From Lingula anatina (Eukaryota; Brachiopoda; Lingulata; Lingulida; Lingulidae): a stretch of DNA of 64,000 nt. The stretch spans positions 35,620 through 99,619 of the forward strand of contig NW_019775468.1 of NCBI RefSeq assembly GCF_001039355.2, given 5' to 3'. Position numbers and translations under genes: made by a program. Of the stretch, positions 12,901-23,919 are shown piece after piece (within the stretch, counting starts at the first letter, position 1; every line of letters begins with the position of its first letter). The notes under the pieces are model-generated. The model saw only the letters and a list, made by a program, of their open reading frames with translations. It did not search any database and had not been told where the DNA came from.

Positions 12901-13604
12901 GTGTCGCGTCTGATACTGTGTAATGCGATCTGACACACACCTTGAAAACGGGTAGTGTTGTCTGATCTACCGGTGAATTCAGGATCATTCGTTGCCGAGT
13001 CTGGTAGTTGGGTAGGCCTGAAGAGGGTAAACATGTTAAGCGTGACCTTATCTTCCACATGGCCCTCTGTTACCAGTCATTCAACAATACTGGCTTTGTT
13101 CCCTACTTCAACCTTTATATGCTGAGTGCTAAGCAAGGAGACAGTAGGTACCATTCTTATGATTGAACTCACAACCTTCTGCAGCGGAGGCGAGCACTCT
13201 ACCATTTGAGCCATCCGGTCAGTGTTTGCTTTTGAGGCGAGCATCCACTTAGGAGTGTAAACCAAAGTAATCATGCCTTAAAACCCGTTCAGTGGTTGGG
13301 TGGCGTCATATTTTTAATGCTTCTGCATTCTTTAGATTGTTTAAAGGATTATTTCTTTAGAATTGCTTTTTTGAAAACTTTTAATTTGTCGTCAATTTTC
13401 TAATGGGATGAAATGTTATGGGTTTCAATAAAACAATACAATATGATGTATGCATCACACGGATCTTCAAACTCCCTTCAAGTACCAAACCTTGTCATAA
13501 TCCTTAGCCCATGATGTGTAGATCTTCCCCACCTCGTCTCTGGTCAAGCCACGTTTGTCAAACAGGTCCACAACTGGATGACTTTTTTCCACTTTTTCGG
13601 CCAT
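9975..13604 (-). CDS. METTL27-like SAM-dependent methyltransferase, gene 3
   Basis: Five exons: 13604-13491, 12115-11990, 11437-11302, 10634-10542 and 10159-9975. Exon lengths equal those of genes 1 and 2, total 217 residues. The start is MAEKVEKSHP. Exon 2 carries motif I LILDACCGTGLVGQ, exon 3 GFHNLHGLDASKEM, exon 4 TYDAVIMSGAIGCG, and exon 5 ends MQYTFQVK. The family is METTL27, class I methyltransferase, substrate unknown. The donor of intron 2 is GC rather than GT (AGAG|GCAAGT), a minor but accepted class that the divergent gene 4 shares. Intron 1 holds a fold-back MITE and a tRNA-type SINE, which explains its 1.4 kb length. The gene is head to head with gene 4, with 505 bp between start codons. 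Confidence 0.87.
12702..13025. mobile_element. Fold-back MITE with 5-bp target-site duplication
   Basis: The element is 12707-13020. Its tips are CAGGCCTACCCAAC and GTTGGGTAGGCCTG, and each arm is about 100 bases, with a non-palindromic centre of about 100 bases. AAGAG flanks both sides (12702-12706 and 13021-13025). No coding capacity is visible. It sits in intron 1 of methyltransferase gene 3. Confidence 0.85.
13078..13220 (-). mobile_element. tRNA-derived SINE
   Basis: Read on the minus strand from 13220, the sequence starts GACCGGATGGCTCAAATGGT. A box-A-like TGGCTCAAATGG begins at +8 and a box-B-like GAGTTCAATCA at about +51, the spacing of a tRNA gene's internal RNA polymerase III promoter. 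An unrelated body of about 80 bases follows. The region cannot fold as a complete functional tRNA beyond the promoter half, so a SINE head is the better reading. No flanking duplication was resolved. Confidence 0.6.
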
Positions 13605-13671
13605 TCTTTCAGTGAATGATTGACTGCAGACGACTTAGGTACTGAGACGCTACTGTACAGCTGTCCTTGGG

Positions 13672-13718
13672 GTCGTCTGCCGCGGAAGACCGCTTGGATC
13701 ATAAAGTAGGATTCTGAC
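13672..13718 (-). promoter_or_regulatory. Conserved upstream element of METTL27-like gene 3
   Basis: This copy (GTCTGCCGCGGAAGACCGC then ATCATAAAGTAGGATTC) lies 68 bp upstream of the gene 3 ATG and matches the elements of genes 2 and 4. It sits in the 505-bp interval shared with the divergent gene 4. Confidence 0.4.
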
Positions 13719-13990
13719 TGGAAGGTGTGGGTGAAGGGAAAAGTGGACCCCCGTGACCTTAACAATGTCCCATTTAGCTCTTATCTAGCGACAGGTGCGT
13801 AAGTCAATTTATGAAAATGATTGGTTTATCAGTATTCATAAATGAGTATTATTATGTTTAATATTGCAAGCAAATACGTTGATCCTTTTAAAAGATAATA
13901 TTTCTGTATTAAGTGGCAGGGTAGGTTTGTGAAACTTTGAGTGCAATGCATCGCATGTATTTAGAACAATTGATGAGAAGATGACGAAAA

Positions 13991-14051
13991 AGCATAATTA
14001 TTTTCCTTTGCCTTATGGCCAAGCCCAAGTCCCCGAACCCCATTTATCACC
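13991..14051 (+). promoter_or_regulatory. Conserved upstream element of METTL27-like gene 4
   Basis: On the complementary strand this reads GATAAATGGGGTTCGGGGAC and later GGCAAAGGAAAATAATTATG, close to the orphan element at 1330-1409. It lies 59 bp before the gene 4 ATG in mirrored orientation to the gene 3 element, so the short divergent interval holds one copy per gene. Confidence 0.45.
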
Positions 14052-14109
14052 TACGAGTCAGTAGGGAAATACTTTGTAAGTGTACAGGATATCATGATTC
14101 ACCAGAATA

Positions 14110-15498
14110 ATGGCTGAACAACAAGTGGAAAAAAGTCACCCGGTCATCGACCAGTTCAAACGACGTGATATTACCAGAGAAGAGACGGCCAAGTTATACT
14201 CAACATGGGCCAAGGATTACGACAAGGTTTGGTGCTTGACGAAATGACATACAACCGTACCCTCAACCGGGATCGCGGCTTAATTATGTGTATTTTTCCC
14301 GTGCATCACACAGCAGAGAATCCTTGTTATGAATTTGCCAAAGTTGTTTCTGTGAATACTTGTGAAAAATTCATCCGTGACCCTGGTAGAGGTTACTTCA
14401 GTCGTATGGTGCATACTTGCATAACAACGTTGTATTGTAGTGTTTATAGATCCATCTAATTCAGCTATATCGTAACAACATACATTATAATATATACACA
14501 TGTTGTTGATGAAAAGGCAAATTTCACAAAATGAGACTCGTTCACTGTGCGCTAGAAGACTCTTTTATAAATGATCAAAAAAGAATTTGAAAAGTATGAC
14601 GTTACCAATCCTATACTGAGATCAGGACAGGTTTCAGGAAGCATCGTTTGAAGTTTACCTTTACTTCCCAGGATATAGCAGACCTCAGCTATTTTTCTCC
14701 CAGTAATGATGCTGCCGAGCTGGAGAAATTACTCGGAGAGAAGAAAGATGCCCTCATTCTGGACGTTTGTTGCGGAACTGGATTGGCGGGACAAGAGGCA
14801 AGTAGTATTTTCATGCTATTCCCTAAAGCTTGTATGACGAAAGAAAAATACTGACATCTGGATATGCTTTGTTTTACTTTTGCCAAACGTACAATATAGC
14901 GATCCCACCGGCTGCATAGAAAGGCTAAATGGGAGAAAGAGACCAAATTGTGTCAGTGTCACTTGCATGTGCATGTCCTAAAACCCAGACGTCGGCCTGT
15001 ATTGCTTTTGAGGATCTTTTTCTAATTCAGGTTAATAAATACCAATTTTACAGTTCACAGTTACGTGAACAGGTGTGTTTTTAACTTACATGTAATTGTT
15101 CTGATTTTTCAGCTTTCAAAGCGAGGCTTCCATAATCTGCACGGCTTGGATGCGTCAAAGGAAATGCTTGAGCAGGCAAGACAGAAGGGCGTCTATAAGA
15201 AACTGATCAATGCCACTGTTGGTACCAACCGTGTGGACATTGCCAACGGTGAGTACTTGTGGTAGATCTAATATGGAATAAATGTAGACAGCTGAGGATA
15301 TCTGTATCCACTTTAATCTGTTTTATGTTATATATTAGTACATAACGGAATGTCCTAAACACTGGAGAGAGCCCGGATTTTATTTACTTTTTTTTTCTCC
15401 CCCAGACACATACGACGCGGTCATCATGTCAGGGGGTGTAGGATGTGGTCACGTGAACGCAGGTGGATTGGCAGAAATGATACGCCTTGTTAAACCAG
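14110..15498 (+). CDS. METTL27-like methyltransferase, gene 4, last exon not found
   Basis: Four exons on the plus strand: 14110-14226, 14672-14797, 15113-15248 and 15406-15498, giving 157 codons plus one base. The start is MAEQQVEKSHPVIDQF. Motif I is LILDVCCGTGLAGQ, then GFHNLHGLDASKEM and TYDAVIMSGGVGCGHVNAGG, ending VKPG at a GT donor. The expected fifth exon (185 nt, starting GGYV and ending MQYTFQVK in the paralogues) is not present between 15500 and 25000. A LINE fragment begins at 15922. Intron 2 has a GC donor (AGAG|GCAAGT) identical to gene 3, and the two genes are inverted duplicates. It is either a 3'-truncated gene or it uses an unrecognised alternative last exon. The frame is otherwise intact. 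Confidence 0.75.
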
Positions 15499-15921
15499 GT
15501 AAGATAAAATGAAGTGTCAGGAACTTTTATAAATAAATAAATAAATGAATAAATTATTTATAAATAAATGAATAAATTATTTATGAATAAATAAATAAAT
15601 TTTAATTTCAAAAGGAAGGCAAATCACTTTATTGTACCAGTCGTCTTGTATATATTTTAATAATTCTGAAACCCTGTTTATCGCTGGATGTGCTGATCAG
15701 TTATCGCCTATCATTATGAGGCGATACTACGAGGTAAAAATGGCATTCGACTTTGGGGAAATATCCTCAAGCAATATTAGCTTGTACCAGACACAGTAGA
15801 CCAGACAAGGTAGAATGTGGTCCTCCGAAACGTCAGACAAATTTCGATCTACATTCGTCAATCTCGGAAAATAGCAAAAGTTCCAAAAAATTACAAAAGA
15901 GAATTTAACCATTTTTAATCT

Positions 15922-16929
15922 TTAAAGGGTTTGCTTCATGCCGTCAGAATGGCCTGAACGGAACACATTCTTCAGAAAAAATGCCCAACTAACGATATCT
16001 TTATNCCTTAATTTTGAAATAGAAGAGCCTATGCGTACATGTTGCTCGCGTCCAGTTAGATAAGACCGAAACCAGGAGAGAGCTGTCCCAGTTATTCCAA
16101 AACGATATGCAAGTCGTTGGAGCAATATGTCGTGATCGAGAGTATCGAAAGCTGCTGATAGATCAAGAAGAATCAATATCACATGTTTCTGGTCATTCAG
16201 GGCTTGGAGAATGTCATTCTGCACCTTAAGAAGGGCTGTTTCTGTACTGTGGTTTGGTCTATATGCAGACTGGCATTTTGCATATAAGGAAAAACTGCTC
16301 AAATAATCATTTAATTGGCTTGCAACAATGCGTTCCAGGAGTTTGGAAAGAAATGACAGATTCGAGATTGGTCGATAGTTTTTTAGGACATTAGAATTAA
16401 GGTCTGCCTTCTTTATCAGTGGTCTTATCACTGCCTTCTTAAAGCACAGAGGGACTTTTCCAGTTTCCAGCGATTTGTTCACAAGTTGGGTTAGAAAAGG
16501 TACAAGTTCGTCAATATTTTCTATATTTTCAATATTTGTTGGCGATTCTGGTAATGTTGTTGATGGTGGTAATGTTGGTGATAACAGTAATGTTGCTTTT
16601 GGTGATGTTAATGATGCTGATGAAAATGGTGCCACTTCTTCAGGTATGTTACATATATTAAGCCTGCCAGATGAAATATTGATTATTATTATGAAGTGCT
16701 GTGTAAGTACACTTTCGTTCGTTGGTCTGCTTAGAGCTGTGTGTCCACTTAGTATAAGGTGGCAAGGATTGGTTGATGTTGCATCAAGAGTCCTTGAAGG
16801 CGATATCCACATCGACAAGCGGATAGTAATGGCCCTCGAAGGGAATTTGATCATCCAGGAAGGCCTAGAATTCACTTGGTCGGTGAGGAAACTATTGCGT
16901 GCTTGTGGAAAAGGGAGTGGTCTGGCCAT
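15922..16929 (-). mobile_element. Non-LTR retrotransposon fragment (jockey/CR1-like reverse transcriptase)
   Basis: The minus-strand frame encodes the N-terminal half of a LINE reverse transcriptase. Visible signatures are KKAVIRPLIKK, NYRPISNLSFLSKLLERIV, QSAYRPNHSTETALL, the first catalytic Asp region LLDLSAAFDTLDH, and GTALSWFRSYLTGR. The motif with the catalytic Asp pair is missing: the frame breaks at a single ambiguous base (16005) and then runs into unrelated sequence. No endonuclease domain is seen upstream. It is a dead, 5'- and 3'-truncated copy. It sits where methyltransferase gene 4 should have its last exon. Confidence 0.8.
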
Positions 16930-17110
16930 TAGACTTAGGGAATTGTTGTCAGGTTTCTCTAGGTGGGCGGATGGAGCAATCCGTATTCAGGCCACTTCCT
17001 GTCCAGGGTGGTATCGCATAAAAGACTTCATACCTAGCAAGGGGAAGTGGTGAAGTAGTAAAAATTCCATCTACTGTGTTGCATTTTATAGAACAGTTAA
17101 AGACCAAATT

Positions 17111-17393
17111 CCGTTTTTTACTATGCACAGACACAAATTATCCCATAGTTTATGTCATGTAGGGTGGATGGAAGAAGTATTTTTATCTCCCCCGTTGTGT
17201 TTTTATCTCCCCCGTTTTTTACTATGCACAGACACAAATTATCCCATAATTTATTTCATGTAGGGTAGATGGGAGAAATATATTTATCTCCCCCGTTGTG
17301 TTTTTATCTCCCCCGTTTTTTACTATGCACAGACACAAATTATCCCATAATTTATTTCATGTAGGGTAGATGGGAGAAATATATTTATCTCCC
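17111..17393. repeat. Three-copy tandem repeat, 101-bp unit
   Basis: Units begin at 17111, 17212 and 17313, each with CCGTTTTTTACTATGCACAG and a pair of TTTTATCTCCCCCG-type stretches. The third copy stops at a single ambiguous base (17394), so copy number may be an assembly product. Confidence 0.85.
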
Positions 17394-18609
17394 NAAATAG
17401 GAAAACGTGTAATTGTTCATCAATGTAATTTATTTTAAACAAAGTTTATTCGAATGAAACGGAGGCAAAGCGCTGAAAGCATTAGATGCTCTCCGTATGT
17501 GATTGAGTGAGAATGGAAAACATGTGATTTTGAGTGTATAGAAAACACTTAACTTTTTCTTTTATTGAATTATCTCGTTTTTCTCCCTGTATTTGACAGC
17601 AAATGAAATAAAACATACATTGCTCTCATATGATTTATTTTTGTCCTATCTGCGTGGAGTCTACAAATTGTAATGAGTCTTACATTGTATTAATGCCTAA
17701 ATAACCTGCCATTGGTGCGTCATGTTCCCACGATAAACCATTGGAACCACTATCTGGTGAACCACACGCCACACTTCGTCAGGTGGCGGTTCAGGTGGTC
17801 GCCATTTCCGCATACGAATGCTGTCTTTGACATAAAAACACTCCGACCTTGGCTGCTTCGTCTGGTGGAAGCTCCCTCTTACTGAGTTAGAACAGTGTCA
17901 ACTCATAGAACATTGTCAACTTTGAAGATAAATACATCTCAAGTGTTGCAGCACTCAACAACTTTTTGCTCGATCTAATTATACTACCAGCCTAAAATTC
18001 GTTAGAACGCAAGAAAAATACCATAATCGCGCTCGAGTAAACGTATTATTTGAATATCAACTACATAAGCACAATTGTTTATCTTTAAAGTCCCCTAACT
18101 CTCCGTGTAGAAAGTCCAAAACTTGTCAACACTTCTTCTTTCGATGTCCTCTAAAACAGAAATACAATGACTTCAATAAATCTCTAGAAAATATAAATGT
18201 TTCTAAATGGTTTATTGTTGTTTCGGATGAAAAATTATAAGAAATTACAAAACTATAATAAAGCAATATATACGAAACTGTAAAACATTAGTTGTGAACC
18301 TTAATTTCTATCTTATAATATTACAATACATGATAAATATCTATTCAAAAAATCAAAAATACCACAAACACAAAATACCCTGGTGTTGCAAAATATCGCA
18401 GTTTTATGTACAATGTATACAGTTCACAGCGTTTCTATAAATGCATTCAAACTCCTTTTCATTTGTTCCCTTATTTGACCTCTCTCCACTTCAAAGCTAA
18501 CAAGTTCTTCTTCATTCTCCTCAACTACAGAATCATGCAGAGCACTTAATTTAACATTGATAATCAAGAAAAATAATTGGCAATCTGTTGTGTTAAAAGC
18601 CAATCTTCC

Positions 18610-18831
18610 TTAGGGCCCCTTTACACTGGACGGGCGTCCTTTCTGCGTCCTGCGTCGTTTGAGAGTACAAAATTATAATACTTTACTTTCTGACACCTGG
18701 CCGATCACCTAATATTCATTTTTTCAACCAAAGAGATGCTTGTGCCTCCTTTTTACGACCACAGTGATGAAAGTTTCGTGGTCGCACAAAGGACGCAGAA
18801 AGGACGCCGCCCCAGTGTAAAGGGGGTTTTA
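18610..18831. mobile_element. PIF/Harbinger-type MITE
   Basis: Inverted arms of about 38 bases, CCCTTTACACTGGACGGGCG at the left against its near complement ending CCCAGTGTAAAGGGG at the right, are flanked by TTA on both sides (18610-18612 and 18829-18831). A TTA target and GC-rich CCCTTTACACT tips are typical of Harbinger-derived MITEs. The outermost 4-5 bases are not complementary, which lowers confidence. Confidence 0.65.
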
Positions 18832-19114
18832 CCGAATAATCTGTGAACTTCCTCATTGATATTACCTCTCATCCTCTTGCTATTGTCACCCTTTTATGTC
18901 CATTTAAATATTCACTCTAGGATAAATAAATATGTTTTAAAAATATTAATGGAAGTATCTACCCGCCTCAGTTACACTGCTATGAATGAAGCATTGTCTC
19001 TTGATATTAAATCTGTTAATCAGTAACAATTCGACACTAACATTGTTACAAAACAGGTTAAGTTTTATCCAGGGGTCTACAGCTCTCTTTCTGTACTTAC
19101 CCATCTTTATATTT

Positions 19115-19207
19115 CTGTCAGACATATCTGGCCTGTCAGACATATCTGGCTCTTTTTTTTTTGACGGACATGTCCGGCCTGTCGGACACATCTGGCTCTT
19201 TTTTGTC
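19115..19207. repeat. Imperfect direct repeat, two units of about 40-50 bp
   Basis: GACATATCTGGCCTGTCAGA and a T run recur as GACATGTCCGGCCTGTCGGA and a T run. An ambiguous base follows at 19208. Confidence 0.6.
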
Positions 19208-19575
19208 NCTCAGCTGGCTTGAATCAGTAAAATGAATTGTAATATATATTTGACATGGAAACTAAGTTGAGAAATTGCAGGAGGTTTGAATTCCGTTATT
19301 TGGAATGCATTGCTTGGCTTTACGAGAGCTGTTTAAGAGTTGGATTGTTTTTCAGCCGAACTTGCTGAACCCCGTCAGTGGTCTTCATAGACTGTATCTT
19401 CGTGCAAGCTGACGTCATCTGTGACGTCACTGCCTTTTAAACGTGGTTGTATTAAGTGCAGTGATTGCATGTATACGAGAAATAAAGTCAGTTTTCCTAA
19501 TATCGAATTCTATTTTATTAATAGACATTTGATGTGTTTTTAGCACCACCATCGTGTACGCTGGCGGTACTCATG

Positions 19576-19775
19576 CACCCCATTTCCATAGATTAGATCG
19601 ACCTAACTCCCTGGGGGTTCACGCTAAATAGCTGTCAGCCGGGCGGACACGAAAGTTAATTACCCCCTTACAGCTTGTAGTAGGCGGGACGGACATTTAA
19701 GTCAGATTATCTGAAAGTAATCTAGTGAGACTCCCCGCGGGGATAGATCGATCTAAAATCTATGGGAATAGAGCC
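19576..19775. mobile_element. 200-bp MITE family, copy 1
   Basis: The core contains CTCCCTGGGGGTTCACGCTA and TCTAGTGAGACTCCCCGCGG. Outer arms carry CCATAGATTAGATCGA and, inverted, GATCGATCTAAAATCTATGGG. Two more copies lie at 21627-21847 and 25453-25667. No coding capacity. Confidence 0.8.
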
Positions 19776-21626
19776 ATGGTTTTAGTCCTGACCCGTTGTA
19801 CAGCTCTGCCGGCTCTGCAGGATAGCGTGTCACCGTTACCGCTTCTCCTAGACCGCAAGGACCTGTGTCTTCATCTCTTGGATTTAGGTCACATATGATC
19901 TCAACTTGAACCCCCTGGATTTTTTTGTCTCAGTCGGTGCATTGGCCTGGGCGTGACATTCGTTGAAACGCACCCTTGTCAAAAAATTTGAAAATTCAAT
20001 GCTAAATATCCCAAACCGAAGAAATTATGAAAAAAAGTTACTACAGAAGTCTGACCGAAAGTCATGTGCCCTTGGATTTGATTTTTGACCTTTATTTCAA
20101 GGTCAATAGGGCCAAAATTTTCTAAAAATGAGAATTTCCACAAAAAAATGTTTGTGCCAATTTACAGAAACTACACAGACCTAAGCTCTCATATTATAGT
20201 GAGGGGTTACAATTGGGGACTCCATCTTTGGGAGTTGGGGGTCAATCGTTGCATTTTCACGGGAGAAGCAGCCATTAGATGCCGAAACTGAAAAGTCTCT
20301 CTAATTCTGGAACCGCAAATGCTACCCCTCCCCCCTTTTTTTAACTCTTGGTTTTCCATATGGTTACGAGTTGCTCTTTATCAAAAAGTATAACGTGGTG
20401 GTGAAAATAAAATGTGAAAAACGGTAATTTGCTATTAATTTCGAACGTCGGGAAAAGATAACTGAAGACCTAGCGAGGGATAAAAAGCTTCCTGTCAAAA
20501 CTGACAGAATTTTATGAACATCTGGAATTCCTGGGCACCTCCCATTTCATGAATTTCAACCAGTAAAGATTTTCATTATTTCAACTAATTTCTTCATTGC
20601 ACGAAATTCATGGCACATTACTGTAACTCCAAAAATAGCAAACAGAGCAAACAAACGTTCATAGTTACTATTGAACTTGAATAGGAAGTCATATGCTGGC
20701 AGTCTAACTGTGACTTAAAATTGACCTTTGGCCTACTTTTCGCTATGAACAATACTTCACAAATTTGGATTTAAACTTTTAAGGGGAAAGGTCTACAGTT
20801 TAATAAAGATTAAAAACGCAGTAGTTTCTTTAAAAAAACTCGGGTTGGGGGGGGGGGGGATGCAGAAGCCGATAATCACTGTCCCTTGATCTAGACAAGG
20901 ATGAACAATTTTGCCGCCATTTCACAGCTTGCCGTTCGCGTGGCAATTATTCTGCTTCAAATTAATCGTATTTTCCACACAGTTGTACAGGCAAATGACT
21001 TCATTCAAATAAATTACTATTGCAGGTGCGAGCAAATTACTTGACAGTAACCCGCATTTAACTACAGGACGTTATATATTTGTCAGAATTTTTGCATTTG
21101 TTCTGCGCGTCAAAAGTTTTTTAAAAAAAAGCAATATTGAGAGTCGTTATCTTTAATACCAATAAAACACTTCAAAGTCAAATACATATCGTTTACATGC
21201 ATATATGAGCTAAAACCCAGAGGGCCACAAATAGATTACAAAATGAATGGCACTTGTGACAAATGAGTTCATAAGCAAATAAAACGAAAAGGAACAGTTC
21301 ACCAAAAACGTTCTAACTTTCAACCAATGCTGAACATTCGTATACACTTTGGAAGTACAGGATACATTGTTAAGACTAGACCATTAAAAAATGACCAAAA
21401 AAATATAAGCAAAGACAAGAACCACAGATTATGAATTTTGCAGTACCTGTCCCTTATTACATAGAAAGAAAAACGATTATACTTAATTTAAATGAAGAAA
21501 AGCACTTGCACTCTGGTTTATTTACACAACGCTGTGTTGATCTGTGGGAATTTACTTCATTAAACAAGGAGAAACTGGAATGTCAGAAGAATGGATGAAG
21601 TCCAACCTCGATCGTGCTCTTAGGGT

Positions 21627-21847
21627 GCTTTCCCAGAGATTTAGATCGATCTAAAGATTAAGATTTAGATCGACCTAACTCCCTGGGGGTTCACGCTAAA
21701 TTGCAGTCAGCCGAGCGGGCACCATAGTTAATTACCCCCTTACAGCTTTTAGTAGGCGGGACAGACGCTTAAGCCGGCCAAGCTGACAGTAATCTAGTGA
21801 GACTCCCCACAGGGATAGATCGATCTAAAATTCTATGGAAATGGGGT
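21627..21847. mobile_element. 200-bp MITE family, copy 2
   Basis: Shares the core CTCCCTGGGGGTTCACGCTA and the terminal GATCGATCTAAA motifs with copies 1 and 3. The left arm has an extra ~20 bases. Confidence 0.8.
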
Positions 21848-21959
21848 CCTGATAGGGTAAGACTTGACCATATGACAATGTAACCTTGGTAATTAAGTTC
21901 TTAGCTAGGGAACCTGACTTAATTTTTTATTTTTATTTATTTATTTATTGTGAAGGTGG

Positions 21960-22643
21960 GGTCAGCCCACCCTGAGCTTCAGAGATAACTTGACACTAAA
22001 CTCTTCACAATAGCCTATCTTCATCGTGTCAAGTAACCTCTGACCACATTCGATTGCCCCCACCGCCCGCCAATCAAATTTAAAGCCCGCCCTCAATGAC
22101 TCATTGAACGATCTAGCCAATGAACGCAAACGAGTCAAAGCGCGCTTTGTTCAAATCCGGACCAATCAAAGATAAGGCTGAATATCAGGGACTTGCCGTA
22201 ACCTGTGGGCAGCACGCAAAATACTTATCCCTCAGTAGATAATGATGCAGGGCCCCAAACTGCTCTGGTTTCAATTCCGATATACTCATATTTTGCAAAG
22301 AATCAAGAGATAACTTAACACATTATTTTACGTACTCACTCGTAGGAGACGACATGCTTTCTTTGTGTACGGTTATGCACTCGGAACTACTCGGATGTCT
22401 CCGCACTCGACAATAACTTTGTTGCTAGTATGGAGCTTGCGGAATCAGCCGAGGATTGCCGATTGACGGTCAACCAATCAGCGTTTTCACCAAACTTTGG
22501 GGAAAAATTTTGAAACTTGGATTCGATTGGCTTATATAAACTAGGTCAAACTATTTTCGTCAGAGGTTACTTGACACGATGAAGATAGGCTATTGTGAAG
22601 AGGTTAGTGTCAAGTTATCTCTGAAGCTCAGGGTGGGTCAGCC
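21960..22643. mobile_element. MITE with ~78-bp terminal inverted repeats, copy 2, with 8-bp target-site duplication
   Basis: The element is 21968-22635, from CACCCTGAGCTTCAGAGATA to GCTCAGGGTG. GGTCAGCC flanks it on both sides (21960-21967 and 22636-22643). It matches the copy at 1-629 throughout and has about 40 extra internal bases near 22445-22490. Short reading frames crossing it are just the arm sequence. Confidence 0.9.
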
Positions 22644-23919
22644 AGTCTCCAGACTCATATTTTGGACACCACCTGGGGGAAAAGCTAATACAGGCAGACC
22701 AAATGTAACTTACTTTGGAACTATCATGAATTATACTGGTCTGCAAAAAAATGAGATCCTTTCAATAATGAAAGAGAAACGACTCTGGTCTAAACGTGTT
22801 GTTGCTGCCGCTCCCATTGCGCCCAAGGGCGAAAGATGATAATGAAGATGATGACGAACAAGTTTTTTTACGCGGAAATTCCTGTATTCCAGTCTCAATT
22901 TTTGAATATCTAAAAAAACCCCAATTATGTAGAAAGCATAAAAACTTAATATGCTTACAGTATAACCAAAATAATGTTTTGATTGAAATGTGTGTCCTTG
23001 CATCTAAAGCACGACTACAATTTCTTTAATTTGTAACGTTCCACTTGCACGAACTCTGGCCCGTGCTTCTATTTTGGTATGTCGCTTTTTTTCTTCATGA
23101 GCCCGCTTCTACCCAAGCCATCTTTAAGGATATTGTAACCCTTTATTATCATCCAGATTCTGAAAATGAGTATTTTCCTGCATCTCATTATTCAATAATG
23201 CATCTATCTTTGTGCTGATTTAAAATAACGAAAAAACATTCGAAAATATAAAATAGCAGCGTTTATATTTTTGTTGCAACGTAAAAGCATTGGCAACTCG
23301 AACCTTTAACCGTAAATTAAACAACTTTCCATTTTGAGGTGAAAAAGCAATTGGATTGGTGCGTAACATCGTCCCTGAACAAGATTTTCATCACAAAAAT
23401 TGGCAGAGTTGACATGAGTGTATAAGATACAATCCTGTGCCGTAATTTTGTTTAAATGTTATTGTAATGAAGTTATGAGCCCTTAATTACAGATTTCATG
23501 AAGCAAAGACATTATTTGCTCTATCAACGGTAAAATCTGAACCAAGAATTGTAAGGAAAATCGTTGGCAGGGTTTTGTAATACTAAATGTTGTCATTTAA
23601 TCGGCGTTAAAACGGTGATCGTGGGTGCTTAGGTAAAAGAGAAATTTGAGAAACCAATTTTCATTTTTTTTACCCTAAAATCGAAATTATGACGTCAACC
23701 TTAAGACGACACGTGTAAATGTTAATTAATTTAGTCACTGAACACTGAAGATTTATTTCTTACCTAAAATAATGTATGTGAGGAAGTAAATAAGGAGTTT
23801 TGGGCGAAGTGTGACAATATCCTTAACAGCATTGACACTTTACATACAACTTGATACAGTACGCACGCTTGTTCTACATCTACTACCGTGAAAGTTAACT
23901 GGCTGTGACTTCGTTTTTG
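22644..23919. other. Spacer downstream of the GPCR gene
   Basis: Unique AT-rich sequence. I see no supported exon, RNA gene or repeat. The right end is the presumed 3' untranslated region of the minus-strand GPCR. Confidence 0.5.

Larger units (their letters stand above)
17394..21967. other. Gene-free, transposon-rich spacer
   Basis: I found no supported exon. Recognisable items are a PIF/Harbinger-type MITE (18610-18831), a short direct repeat (19115-19207) ending at an ambiguous base, and two copies of a ~200-bp MITE (19576-19775 and 21627-21847). The rest is AT-rich unique sequence. Confidence 0.55.

Noticed and set aside
13160-13220. A functional tRNA gene
   Set aside because: Only the internal promoter boxes are convincing; acceptor-stem pairing is not seen, so a SINE is preferred.
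16475-17053. Plus-strand open frame of 192 residues
   Set aside because: It is the antisense shadow of the LINE reverse-transcriptase fragment and has no recognisable domain.
22579-22839. Plus-strand open frame over the MITE end
   Set aside because: Its first part is the terminal inverted repeat itself, and the rest is low complexity.
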